NCBI GenBank assembly: GCA_903813345.2
Contig: CAIIXF020000010.1
Coordinates: 32,973,425 to 33,035,424, forward strand
DNA length: 62,000 nucleotides
Direction: 5' to 3'
From: Owenia fusiformis
Taxonomy: Eukaryota > Annelida > Polychaeta > Sabellida > Oweniidae
The notes beneath the pieces were generated by a model. The model was not told where the DNA came from and searched no databases. It was given only the letters and a program-made list of their open reading frames with translations. Made by a program: the position numbers and the translations under genes. Shown here one piece after another: positions 33,556 to 44,906 of the stretch; within the stretch, counting starts at the first letter, position 1, and every line of letters begins with the position of its first letter.

Positions 33556-34202
33556 TAATGTGTTTTCATGACTTATTTCATAAAATTCCATCAAGGGGTG
33601 AAGATAAAATGATTGAATTTAAGTGATTTAAGGATCACGAGGATATGTTTTCTTGCATATTTTCTATGAAAGCCCATCCAATGGTCAAGGTAAAATTTTG
33701 ATTTTGATTTGGTATTAGGTCACGTGTTCGAAAGATCCATATAAGGCCCATAGAACCATATAGGAACGTCACTTTGAATGTCACGTGATAGATCCATATA
33801 AGGCTTTTAGAGCCATGTCGGGAAAGATGAGGGGAAGCCCCTGACACCTGTTTCACGATTTTATCCGAACGTTGTTCGGATCATTTCGGTTTTTATGCAC
33901 TTCATTATTGTACCGAAGTTTGCCGATTCGATTCGTCGTATTTCGGAATCCTGGTGACAATTTTATACTCCAATTGGAGTATTTTTGATCTACTTCTTAT
34001 GACGAAATTTCCGAACCTTGTTTGGATTAATCCGGATTTTCTGACCTACTTTATCTACCGAGATTTCACGAGCTAACATTCGTCTCATTTCGGAATCCTG
34101 GTGACAATTTTATACTCCATTGGAGTATTTTTGATCTAGTTTTTCTGGATTTTGCTCTACTTATTATATCTTGACAAGAAAATCAAAAATTTCGACATGA
34201 TC
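33556..34202. repeat. Non-coding; contains a 53-bp direct repeat pair
   Basis: 33940-33992 and 34087-34138 share ATTTCGGAATCCTGGTGACA and the hairpin TACTCCAATTGGAGTA (one copy lacks an A). Earlier, GATCCATATAAGGC occurs twice (about 33735 and 33791). No gene seen. Confidence 0.65.
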
Positions 34203-34268
34203 TGGTCTCGATCGACTAACCTAGGGTGTGGAAGCTTGGCACGCTAACCATGAGGCCAACGTGCTACC
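34203..34268 (-). repeat. Candidate tRNA-derived SINE head
   Basis: On the minus strand, the segment TGGCCTCATGGTTAGCGTG resembles an RNA polymerase III A box. GGTTAGTCGATCGAGACC, about 45 bases later, resembles a degenerate B box. The fold is not a good tRNA, so a SINE remnant is more likely than a tRNA gene. Weak evidence. Confidence 0.35.
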
Positions 34269-34575
34269 TGTGTAATTGACGTGGCCATTTTATTGCAGTA
34301 TTTTTAAAAGCCACCCCCACCCCCACCCAATGGTTAAACAATGTAAGTGTATATGTGTTAAAAGTTTAAAAAAAAGTGTGAATATGTTATAAGGGCGGTT
34401 TTATGTCTGTATGAAATAACATTGAAAGAACTGTAAATAACATAATATTAAAACGGTCAGTTGTGTATTTCTCTGTACAGATGAAGAATTTAATATAATT
34501 TGTGTGTGAATAATAAAATTACAAAAACAACAATATTTTGTTGGCTATTTATGTGGTAGATGAGTGTAGTGAATA
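34269..34575. other. No gene seen
   Basis: AT-rich, with a CCACCCC run near 34313-34329. Nothing else was recognised. Confidence 0.4.
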
Positions 34576-34647
34576 TAGGAAATAATCATAGGGGATATAT
34601 AAGATATAGAGCTCTATATCTTATATATCCCCTATGATTATTTCCTA
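34576..34647. repeat. 72-bp perfect palindrome
   Basis: Centred on GAGCTC between 34611 and 34612. 36 bases on each side are exact reverse complements, with no spacer. The arm is TAGGAAATAATCATAGGGG followed by ATATATAAGATATAGAG. Confidence 0.95.
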
Positions 34648-34668
34648 ATAATATATATCTATTATATA

Positions 34669-34726
34669 TCTATATCCCCTATATTCTCTATATCCTCGAG
34701 GATATAGAGAATATAGGGGATATAGA
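34669..34726. repeat. 58-bp perfect palindrome
   Basis: Centred on CTCGAG between 34697 and 34698, with exact 29-bp arms. The right arm is the start of the minisatellite that follows, so the left arm is an inverted copy of its first units. Confidence 0.92.
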
Positions 34727-35002
34727 GAATATAGGGGACATAGAGGATATAGGGGATATGGAGTAAATAGGGGATATAGGGGATAAATTGGATATAGGGG
34801 ATATAGAGAATATAGGGGATATAGGGGACATAGAGGATATAGGGGATATAGAGGATATAGGGGATATAGAGAATATGGGGGATATAGAGGATATAGGGGA
34901 TATAGAGAATATGGGGTGTATAGGGGACATAGAGGATATAGGGGATATAGAAGATATAGGGGATATAGGGATATAGAGAATATAGGGGATGTAGAGGATA
35001 TA
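34680..35002. repeat. 9-bp minisatellite (GATATAGRG type)
   Basis: About 30 units of GATATAGGG/GATATAGAG and close variants. The period is a multiple of three, so it keeps long open frames in several phases on both strands; these are artefacts, not genes. Confidence 0.95.
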
Positions 35003-37353
35003 CGTAATAAAAAAACTGAATATTTTGTATTTTGGTAGTCTTCATCAAAATCCATAAGCGAAAACACAACACGTATTCTAAAGTTTTATTTCAGTTTTCA
35101 CCAACACACGCTCAATACTACAAGAAAACTTTGTATATATTTACACATCTTTTTCATGTTTTTTAGATTTTAAAGGGGACATACCATTAAGAGGCCATTC
35201 TCTGACTTAGTCATTTTTTCAAAAGTGTGAAAATAAAAAACCTCATGAAAAGTTCTTAATATATTCTAAATAACAAGTTGAATATATATATTTAATGATG
35301 GCACGAGCAAAAGTCTGAAAATTAACATGGAATGAGGGGTTTTGACGGATGCAAAAGATGGTACATTTGTGATGAAGAAATATACGTTTTTTGCAGTAAC
35401 AACACAATTACCCTCAAGTTATCGGTTATGAGAGGCTAAGGACTAAACTTGACATAATTTTCAATCTCAGATTAACAGTAGTATCTAACTTCAGCCGGAC
35501 AGCCACTCAAAATGTATATAGAGCCCATAAGATACATTTTTCTCTGTTTTTAGCCTCAGAGGATAGGAGGTACATGAACATGCTAATTTTACCTAGATCA
35601 CAAGCCTTACCACAAATATAGGAATAGAGTTGATATGTGTGAGAACCTTAAACTTCCCATATCATTGGGGATGGGATTTGTGATTCATGTGTATTTCTAA
35701 CTTCTTCACATGTTCATGGATCTAAAATTGTGGCAGCCATCTTGAATTTGTCATATATGTGGACATGGTTTTGGTTGTGCTGAATTTGTTTCAAAATTAC
35801 ATTTTTTGTATACCTTCGATAAGTGAGATAGGCATTTGAAATTAAATACAGATAGTATACTTGACATTTAATGCAGTAAACAGTAATACAATTCATTCTT
35901 ACATAATAAGTGAGTCCAGACAAAAAGTTGTTATTGTGTTAGTTTGACTGGGCATAAATTACACTCATTGGCCTTGGTTTTCTTAATTGGCTTGGATAAA
36001 ATGTTGTTCTATTTATTCAGAAAAAGGGGTATAGTTCAATATACAAGTTCACATTCATTCCATCCTCTTTTAGAAATGAATCTCATATTATTTCATCTCA
36101 AATATAGAACACAAAAATATAATAAAAAACAAGTTTCTATTAATTGCAAAAGTTAGCTTCCATGTTATGACTGAGTTTGGGTTCCGCTTCTAGAGAAAAA
36201 AGATATTCCCTCTTGAAGTATCATATTGACCATTGCTATACACTCCATATTTATTCCTCCCTGTAAATAACATTGATATGACATCGCTGATCTGGGGTTT
36301 GGGTAATGTGAGACATGAGTTGCTACTTTTTCAATCTCTTATTCAATATAACATTTTTCCTTAAACCCTCATATTTGATATTTTTTGAGTGGTAATTCAA
36401 TTATTTACCTATTTGTTATTCTTTATCCATTAGTTGAGCTCTGTTCCGCTCTGTTCGGTAACATGAAAACATATTTATGAAGTTTTGCAAATGCGTGGAA
36501 ATAGTGATATCTGTGGAATACGGAAAATATTTCACAGATATCACCTTTTGCCAGGGATTTGAAAACTACCACCAATATGATGTGTTTTGTTACACAGTGA
36601 TTTCATGACATCACGGGGATGAATGAATGGATGGATGTTGTTTTGATTGTTTTTTTAGTTTTATAGGTGAACTATGGGATAAATAGAACATCCTATGAAT
36701 TTTCGTGATATCGTGTTAATCCACTCATTGATATCAATATCTGTGCTAATTTGCTATGCTAACTTGGCAAGATATTGATATCAACTCGGAGATAAAGATG
36801 AACTCATTTAAAATCATATGATATCCTATACATATCCTTTACTGTGCCACAACTTTCTCATGTGTTATATTTTGGCACAGGTCATCATTTCTTTTCCTTG
36901 AATTCATGCTTTTGTTCCTCGTTTTAAATATGAGAGGAAATCTTTGATTTTGCTTGCATTTAAGTTGCTTAAATGTTGCCCTGTGATGTTGATAAAAGTT
37001 AATAGTAATCCATTACAGTCACAGTTGAAATGTACCCATTTCTAGCCCAAAACCTACCAAAAATAGCATTTGCATTTTGCCAATATTGCCCTATGTGCTT
37101 TTCCATGAAAATAGTTTTAATCGTATCTTTTCTTCAGTATTTCATACATTACATTTTAATACATTTAAATTGGTTTATACATATATATTATTTACTTAGA
37201 CAACAATAAATAAAGACATTTTTGTAAAAACACCAAAAATGGTCTTTAAATTACTGATGTGTGAACATCAAAGGTCAAAATTTGCTGAAATTGTATTTTT
37301 ATAAAGCACAAATGATTTTTCTTCAATATGATATGCATTATTATCAGATATCT
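35003..37353. other. 2.3 kb without a recognisable gene
   Basis: Short frames at 35714-35923 (minus) and 35944-36156 (+) are unremarkable. It borders the Polinton remnant on the side where further Polinton genes could lie, but I see no capsid, ATPase or polymerase motif. Confidence 0.45.
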
Positions 37354-37871
37354 TTAGGGGCTAAAAAGGGCACTTAATGACACCCGTCCTTTTAAATTCA
37401 AAGCAAGAGGTTTGATCAATTGTCTGATTCTGTACACTTCATAATTATCATTACAAAATTTGTTTCTTCCAAAGTCCTTAATAATTGAATAGAATGTTCT
37501 CCCTCTGCAACGTTGCACCGATACATAGATACAACACAGTCCACACACTATACTGTCATAATTCTGAATTACTCTGCTATTCCTCTTGAAGGAATATCCA
37601 GAAAACAATTGTCTCAACTTCTCAAGTTAAGGACCATAGTCGTTCAATGCCTTTGCAAACTGTCAAAAAAATTCAAAAGTCTTTGTACCATGATTCACAA
37701 AAAATAGTAACCAATTAGTCCCTTTGGATATCGATAAATCACTATTCATGATATAAATCTTGTCAATATGATTTGTATGTTGTGGTAATGTATCTCTTGC
37801 GAATACACCGGCAAATATTCTTTTGTACAGCAATGTTCCGAAAGTATTCTTGTTATTTGACTTCCATCCAT
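37354..37871 (-). pseudogene. Polinton adenovirus-type cysteine protease, broken
   Basis: Polinton protease matures the predicted virion proteins. Starting at the ATG at 37871, the reading begins MDGSQITRIL. It shifts frame near 37819 into a block with GVFARDTLP and a KGTNW segment, where active family members have His in a G-x-H-W motif; here that position is Asn. A second shift lies in a T-run near 37675, and there is a stop soon after. The C-terminal part (37354-37617) is open and contains SIVCGLCCIY, the likely catalytic cysteine region, followed by RCRGRTFYSIIKDF and ND. The domain is identified by the order and spacing of these motifs. With the histidine gone and at least two shifts, it cannot be active. 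It lies 47 bp downstream of the next gene on the same strand. Confidence 0.8.
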
Positions 37872-37918
37872 TTTAATCACAACCCTAAGTTTATTTTTCT
37901 TTCGCTGTGTCTTGGCAG

Positions 37919-38179
37919 TCATGTACAGTTACACGATCTTTTATTTCCTCGTCTACCACTATTTGTATCATCATCGTGAGAATAGAAATTATCAGCATCT
38001 GACATTGCCCGCTCAACAGTAGCATGACTAGGAGATACCACGGTGATGTTTTTACCACCATTTTGGCTAGATGCCTCTGGTAAAACTATGAATCTTCTTC
38101 CTCGTCCCAATTGATTAGTTTTACCCTGCATGAAAGCTAGCCATTTATCACGGCTTGTATCTATTGGAACTAACTTCAT
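37919..38179 (-). CDS. Small Polinton-associated protein, 86 residues, uncharacterised
   Basis: An open frame starting MKLVPIDTSRDKWLAFMQ, with a polar C-terminal half rich in Ser, Asn and Asp. Its ATG lies two bases after the stop of the upstream Polinton gene, the tight spacing typical of virus-like gene strings. The start (K-x-VP-type) resembles small proteins next to Polinton structural genes, but I cannot name a function. It may be truncated, and I treat it as part of the dead element. Confidence 0.5.
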   Translation of the reverse strand: MKLVPIDTSRDKWLAFMQGKTNQLGRGRRFIVLPEASSQNGGKNITVVSPSHATVERAMSDADNFYSHDDDTNSGRRGNKRSCNCT

Positions 38180-38181
38180 TT

Positions 38182-38583
38182 TTATAGTCCTCTTCGAAAA
38201 TGCAGTGCACAACTCAAGTCACCCTGTTCAAATGACACACTTTTGCCAGTGTCAGTCTTTATATTTAGAACTATTCTGTCAAATGTTTTGAAGTCTAAAG
38301 GAACATAAATAGGTTTGTCATAGTGATAGTATTGCTGGTCTTGAATCAGATGGAGTCTCCTGAGAATAGGTTGGTAGAATCCGTTCGCTATAGATTATTT
38401 AGCTAAATCATAAAATACATCCAATCGTTTCACATTAGCAATGGCTAATGCAGGTAGTTGTATTTCGAGTAAACAAAGTTGCCAATACCCCTCCAACTCT
38501 ACATAACGTGGTAGCTTTACAGTGAAACTTTGGACAGCATTAAAGTGTCTCACATATTCGATCAAAATTTGCCATGCAAACAT
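38182..38583 (-). pseudogene. Polinton 'F54H12.2-like' structural protein, internally deleted, one stop
   Basis: The frame starts at 38583, has an in-frame TAA after 62 codons (38395-38397), and then continues in the same frame to a stop at 38182-38184. The N-terminal part has SFTVKLPRYVELEGYWQL, matching the FT.KLP..I.LEGEWEV.L.EI opening of F54H12.2-like proteins. The C-terminal part has YDKPIYVPLDF, TDTGKSVSFEQG and a final LHFRRG, matching the end of the same family. The large middle of the family is missing (about 134 codons here; relatives are, from memory, several hundred residues). These proteins occur in Polintons and are thought to be structural, probably the minor capsid protein; that role is inference. 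Confidence 0.75.
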
Positions 38584-41500
38584 GTTAGTCTACTTTACTG
38601 GCCCCCTTGCTGTAACACGGAACACAAAACACATTAAAACGTAAACACAAACCAATTAGTCACTTCACTATGAAAGTGGGGGTGTTAGTGTATTAGCAGA
38701 ATATTGGAGAGGTTAAGCAAATACGGTTTTTCAAAACGTATACGTAAACGCAAAGTACATTGAATCAACATAGGATTGTATCGCTTTAGTCTACTTCAGA
38801 TACCCGTTCAACTTCAAAGTTGTGTGTTTAGAACGGGAGATTTTAAATTTCACGTTGCTATCAACGGGAATCATTATACTCATGTCTGTTGAATACTATC
38901 TTTGCAATTTTGATTTCGATGCAGAGTATAATTCTTTCTGAAGAAGATGATGTATGTTACGCATGATTTAACTCCAATAATCTTACGAAACGAGCTCGTT
39001 TAAAATATGTATTAGAAAACCAGCTATTGAACTTCATCAATGGCATACTATGTAATCATTACAACACACTACCCTACCTCGATAGCGCATGCGCGAATTT
39101 TTTGGCTTTCAATCAGGTCGCTTTTGAGTTTATCGACTGCTTAGTGAAAAGGTTAATACGTTTGGTGCTCGGAGTGAGTCAATATTGCTATTCGCTGAAC
39201 TTCAGTGGTGCGATAGTGAAGTCCATGTTCCAAGTTATATGATAGTTGAAGAAAGAATGTAAATAATATCGTTTTAAATTTCAAAATATTTGATATGTCA
39301 TAATACACGGTACACAGCTGCAAAAGTTGATCAATACAGGGTACAAGGAATGTAAATTGTTCAATAGTACAGGGAGAAAGTAAGCTGATTATACAGACAT
39401 ACTATGTCCCGATCTCATGTATATTTACGTTGCAAACAGTGAAAATAATGCGAAAAAGGCCGCCTGTTGATGCTTTGAGGTGTCATCAATTGTTATTTAA
39501 TCCAAATAAAGTAAACATTATTTAGTAGATTTAGACACGGGCTTTCAGGTCGTATATGCATTTTAGTCATTAAATTAACAAGAACGCAAGATTATACGTG
39601 CTACTAGGGTATCAAATTGAAATAAAATAACGAAATTAAATATAAACACGTAAGTGATAAATGACTATCGGCTATCAGGATTAATGACTTTCCGCTATTC
39701 AGAATAATTAAAATTGTGTGAACTACATGTAAAGAATCTTTCTATATAACCCCTTGAATGGTCTAATTCGCTACCGTCCTCAAAAACCGATCATTTAAAT
39801 AATTTGTTCAAAATACCATCATGCCACGACATTTTGTTCTTCACGATTTGCTGTAGAGGTGATATGACGTCGTATTTCTCTATTATTGTAAAAAAAACTA
39901 ATACCAGATCGATGTAGTCTTATATGACGTGTTAAATGTCAGATGTTTTTGGATGGTATCTGCTCCAGTGATTTTGCATTTAATCATGAAACGCTCATCA
40001 CAAGACACCTCGAAACAAACATTATCCTCCTTGTTACAAGAGGAAAAATGTTTTACAATATGTTATGCCTTACGGCAAAGTAAAGATACATTTCTGGGAC
40101 GATTTTTTTGCATCTTAAGATTTTAGAAAAACAATTAATTCACAAAAGTACAGTTGAATAACATACTGGAAAACGCATCCACACATAACACGATGACACA
40201 CAGTTTAAATAACAGTTTACCAGGGTTTTGTTACATATCAATGTAACATTTTCGAAGGGAAACTTACATGCTCCCTGTACGTTGACAGATTTACTGAAAT
40301 GTATCGTGTATTGCATTGAGTTTTGCTTCACTGCGCCCACTATTATCTATCTTTGCCTATAGTGGTTTTTTGCCAACAATATTCTACAAACTGCTTGATG
40401 AATCAATTCTATGTCTGGTAGAACACTAGAAATAAATATAAAATGTGTTTTACGTTCAGAAATATGGAATTAAACCCACGTCCTCCATTTGCAACTTAGC
40501 CGTACCCTGTTTCCCTTTTAAACGTGGTCACGTGGTAGGGTAGTGTGTACAAGCTATGGTGTAGTCTAAACAAACACTAGCGCTGAACGGCTATTTATGT
40601 GTGAACTCTGCATGTATTTGTATAGGGGGATTGATACGTTTAAGTTGCGTTTTGGATTTTATACGGTAGCTTAACCTCTCCACTGTGTGCATGGACTTAC
40701 TCAATATCAGTGGTCATTTACTTTGACAACTTAGTAACCCTTGCATATCGTGCTCACTCAAGTATTAAATATATTTTATGATCTAAATGATAGTGGTTTA
40801 TCCAAAAAGTGATATATTTTAGTTAGAAATACATTAATAAATACATTCATTCAAATATCACTAGAATGCGGGAAGAAAGAGCAATGATGACAAAATGCAG
40901 ACAGAATTTTCCGTAAGGGTTTCAAACATTTCTCGACACAATCATACATGTACTTCATGTGTACTGTTATTTTTAGTGCTGTATTTATAGATATAATTTC
41001 ACGTATTAAAATCATATTTTCCAGCAAATTCGGAACCACACCAATATCACATTTTCTTCAATAACTCCAAACATGTGTAAACATTGACCATGTGCATATA
41101 AATTCGGATTTCACGAGCTCTTTCCTATTCGAGTACCTCATACACCCCTGCATGGATTTGAGTTGGATTCGCCTTTTATACGTGAGCCGATACACATCGC
41201 AAACGCTGATTGGATAAAGATTGCGAGAATCTTTAAAAGGAAAACTATCTGTAGAATCTGAACTCTTGAGGTGAATACAAAACTCACTCTCCATCATTGC
41301 AGCATATGTTGCAAGCTTAAGTACTTGTCAGCAAGTGAATATTGAAAATGATCTTCATGTTTTAGAATAGATGATAATACAATAAGCTAGAGAACACATT
41401 GCACAATCATTGATCCGATCATTTGTATGTATTTCATGCATTCATGTCAGAATTTAAATTGTTTGATCAAAAAGATATTTGAAGTATTGAAATAGTTTAG
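38584..41500. other. 2.9 kb without a recognisable gene
   Basis: Open frames (39027-39242 +, 39929-40126 +, 40140-40340 minus, 41058-41297 minus) show no known motif. GGAGAGGTTAAGC at 38706 and its complement GCTTAACCTCTCC ending at 40681 could bound a ~2-kb element, but no target duplication is visible. Confidence 0.4.
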
Positions 41501-42000
41501 NNNNNNNNNNNNNNNNNNNNNNNNNNNNNNNNNNNNNNNNNNNNNNNNNNNNNNNNNNNNNNNNNNNNNNNNNNNNNNNNNNNNNNNNNNNNNNNNNNNN
41601 NNNNNNNNNNNNNNNNNNNNNNNNNNNNNNNNNNNNNNNNNNNNNNNNNNNNNNNNNNNNNNNNNNNNNNNNNNNNNNNNNNNNNNNNNNNNNNNNNNNN
41701 NNNNNNNNNNNNNNNNNNNNNNNNNNNNNNNNNNNNNNNNNNNNNNNNNNNNNNNNNNNNNNNNNNNNNNNNNNNNNNNNNNNNNNNNNNNNNNNNNNNN
41801 NNNNNNNNNNNNNNNNNNNNNNNNNNNNNNNNNNNNNNNNNNNNNNNNNNNNNNNNNNNNNNNNNNNNNNNNNNNNNNNNNNNNNNNNNNNNNNNNNNNN
41901 NNNNNNNNNNNNNNNNNNNNNNNNNNNNNNNNNNNNNNNNNNNNNNNNNNNNNNNNNNNNNNNNNNNNNNNNNNNNNNNNNNNNNNNNNNNNNNNNNNNN
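41501..42000. other. Assembly gap, 500 N
   Basis: Exactly 500 N. It abuts the ~765-bp tandem array, so the gap is probably an assembly collapse within or at the edge of that array. Confidence 0.95.
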
Positions 42001-43412
42001 TTAGACCATCGCTTTTGTTACATTGACGTAAGTCGTCAAAGTAACATACATTGGTTCGTACAACCGACTTTCATCAATGTAACAAAAGCGAGGGGCTTAA
42101 TATATGAATTGCAACTTAATTTACAAAAAAATTCAAAATCGAAGAAAGTTATTAAAACTAGACTATATTTCCTAGCTTTGTGCCAAACTATAATCTGCAA
42201 CTTGACTTAAAAGTAGGTTTAAATCGAGAAAACAAAAAATCCTAACCAGGACATTCATCCATTTTGTTACATCGACGACTTAATAGTTCCCTTGACAATT
42301 TGCCATATAAGGTTATTGAGGCGGTCTTTAGGTTAAGTGACCGATCCACTTATCCTGGCTTGGGATAAGTAACAAAGACACCACTGCATGGGGGTCTTCG
42401 TAAAAAGGTTCCTTTGTGTTATCTGCTGCAGATTATTGATGAGATACCAATTCATTTGTTGCATACAATGCAGACAATTTTTTTAATAACTGCCTGACAT
42501 AATATGTGAACAAAATAATTGGTATTAGAACTCTATACATGCTGCCATTAGTAATTCTTTATCCTGAAACTGATCCATTATATCTTGCATATTGTCTATT
42601 TGTTTTACTTGTCCCACCACTTTCACTGTACCACAACTAGTTACTTTGACGGAATGTCAATGTAATATAATACAATTTTTTTGTTTTCTTAATTTAACAT
42701 TTCGTACAAGTTGTCTTGCAGATTTTCATTTGGCACAAAGTTAGACAATATAGTCTAGCTTTAAGAAATGCATTCTGTTTGGAATTTGATTTTTAAATAA
42801 ACCTGTAATTGATGCATTTAGACCATCGCTTTTGTTACATTGACGTAACTAGTCAAAGGATCATACATTGGTAATACAACTGACTTTCATCAATGTAACA
42901 AAAGTGAGGGGCTTAATATATAAACCAGATCAGCAATAGAAGTTAAATCTATGTAACAGAAGCAGAATAATCTGACTAGGGTAGCAGTTAGCAGATAATA
43001 TAGGCCTAAATCAAAACATTAAAAGGGAATTTAGCCTACCATTCTGACACCCGCAGCTCGTGAAATGAAATAGATCTTACACCACTTCTGGCGGCCTAAA
43101 TAATGATTCTGCACAATAGGACGTTACAAGTCTACAATCAGACACCACTTCATGGGGGTCTTCGTAAAAAGGTTCCTTTGTGTCATCTGCTGCAGATGAT
43201 TGATGAGATACCATTGCATTTGTTGCATACTAATGCAGACAATTTTTTTAACATACTGTCTGTAATAATATGCAAAAAATAATTGGTATTAAAAGTCTAT
43301 ACATGCTGCCATTAGTAATTCTTTATCCTGAAACTGATCCACTATATCTTGCATATTGTCTATTTTTTTACTCGTCCCACCACTTTCACTGTTCCACAAC
43401 TAGTTACTTTGA

Positions 43413-43437
43413 CCATGGGCTTTAGCCCATGCTTTGA
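43413..43437. repeat. 25-bp hairpin insertion in array unit 2
   Basis: Present only in unit 2: CATGGGCTTTAGCCCATG is a hairpin with a 4-base loop. The last bases repeat the CTTTGA at the insertion point. Confidence 0.7.
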
Positions 43438-43456
43438 CGGAATGTCAATGTAATAT

Positions 43457-44906
43457 CCCAATTGAAAAATAAAACTAATTACCAACTTATTACCAACTAA
43501 TTTACAACTAATTATCAACAATTCTGCTGGCAATTGGAATTAAAGTTAAGCGTTAATTAAATCAATGATAATTATGGCCTAATTATCAGTAGCAAGTTCA
43601 ACGTAAATTAACTTAAAATAATGCTGATTTATGATTTTTAGTTGATAATTAAGATTAAGATGAGGGTGATAGTAAGTGGTAAATTAAAACGTTTTTGTTC
43701 TGAAGTAGATAATTGGTTGATAGTTAACATATAGGATGATTATAATGATAATTAGTCGTAAATTAGGCCCATGATTTAGAAATACAAACCCCCTAAATTT
43801 AATTTCAAAATGGTGGAAAAAGAAAACATGTGAGATATTTCTCTCATAAAATTGAGAATTACAACGTGAATGGTGCTTATACTACCATGAAATTTGGTCA
43901 ACATTATTATAAGGGTACGTAGAACATGAATACAATGTATGTTAAATCTTATTCACACTTCTGTCTGAAATGTTTATGAATTTAAAAATCTTTTTGAATC
44001 AGATCATATAATATTAATCCTAGAATGCAATTTAGGTACTAACATGGGTTACCTATATTTCACAAGTAATCCAAATGTGCTCTTCTAAATAATGATTGTT
44101 AGATCAAAGACATTTCAAAACATATTTTTGATTATATCTGTTACGTCCTTATTATGTAACATTATAGTCTAATGGTTGTGTTCTGATTTTAGTTGTTGAT
44201 GGCAATAAAAATTCATATGCTTTTCATGAATCTTAAAAATTTGCAAAATAGAGGGGGAGAAACCCCAGGGTTCAAAGATGACATACGCTTATAATGTAAA
44301 TCTGTATTGAGATGACATTGTCGCTGATTGGTTTAGTGAGTCGATCGTTGATTGGTTTAAAACTAGGTCAATTTGAAAACCAAGATGGAGGGTACGTTTT
44401 CGACAAAAGGAGGTGTGCGAAGGAGGAAATCGTATGTCATCAATTGAATCATGGGGTTTTCCCTCCTCTTGCTGTGAAATTTCAATAGTTCAAGTTCAAT
44501 GTTGTCTGTTCTGAAAGATCCTAATTAAGATGAATATTCCGTCACAAAATAGTTCAAGATGAAGCAAAAATCTCCGAGTGAAGAGAAGCAAAAAAGAAGC
44601 GAGTCATTTTTGAGATGTCACAAATCTGACTTAAACTTAACTTTCAACTAATTATCAATAGTAAGTTAGGTGATAATTAGAGATTAACTTACATCAAACT
44701 TACAACTAACTTTCAACTAATTTACGTAAATAGCTCATTTGCATATTGATGGTAGTTAATCGTTAATTAAGTTGCAAATTAAGCGTTAATTAAGTTGATA
44801 ATTAGCTCATTTGCATGTGAATTTTTACACCTAACTTTCAACTAATTATCAATAGTAAGTTAGGTGATAATTGGAGATGATTTTCCATAGGCTTTTTTCA
44901 ATTGGG
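43457..44906. mobile_element. 1450-bp non-autonomous transposon in array unit 2
   Basis: The ends are CCCAATTGAAAAA and its complement. Comparison with the uninterrupted units (GTAATATAATACAAG) shows insertion with an AT duplication (43455-43456 and 44907-44908). Both sub-ends are packed with short repeats of CAACTAATTATCAA and GTTAATTAA type, a pattern common in non-autonomous DNA elements. No transposase. Superfamily unknown. Confidence 0.85.

Noticed and set aside
34645-35072. Long overlapping open frames encoding Tyr/Pro/Leu and Asp/Ile/Gly repeats on both strands
   Set aside because: They are read-throughs of the 9-bp minisatellite, whose period keeps every frame open. No start context, homology or complexity.
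41058-41297. 79-codon minus-strand frame beside the second gap
   Set aside because: No recognisable motif or splice context; could be chance.
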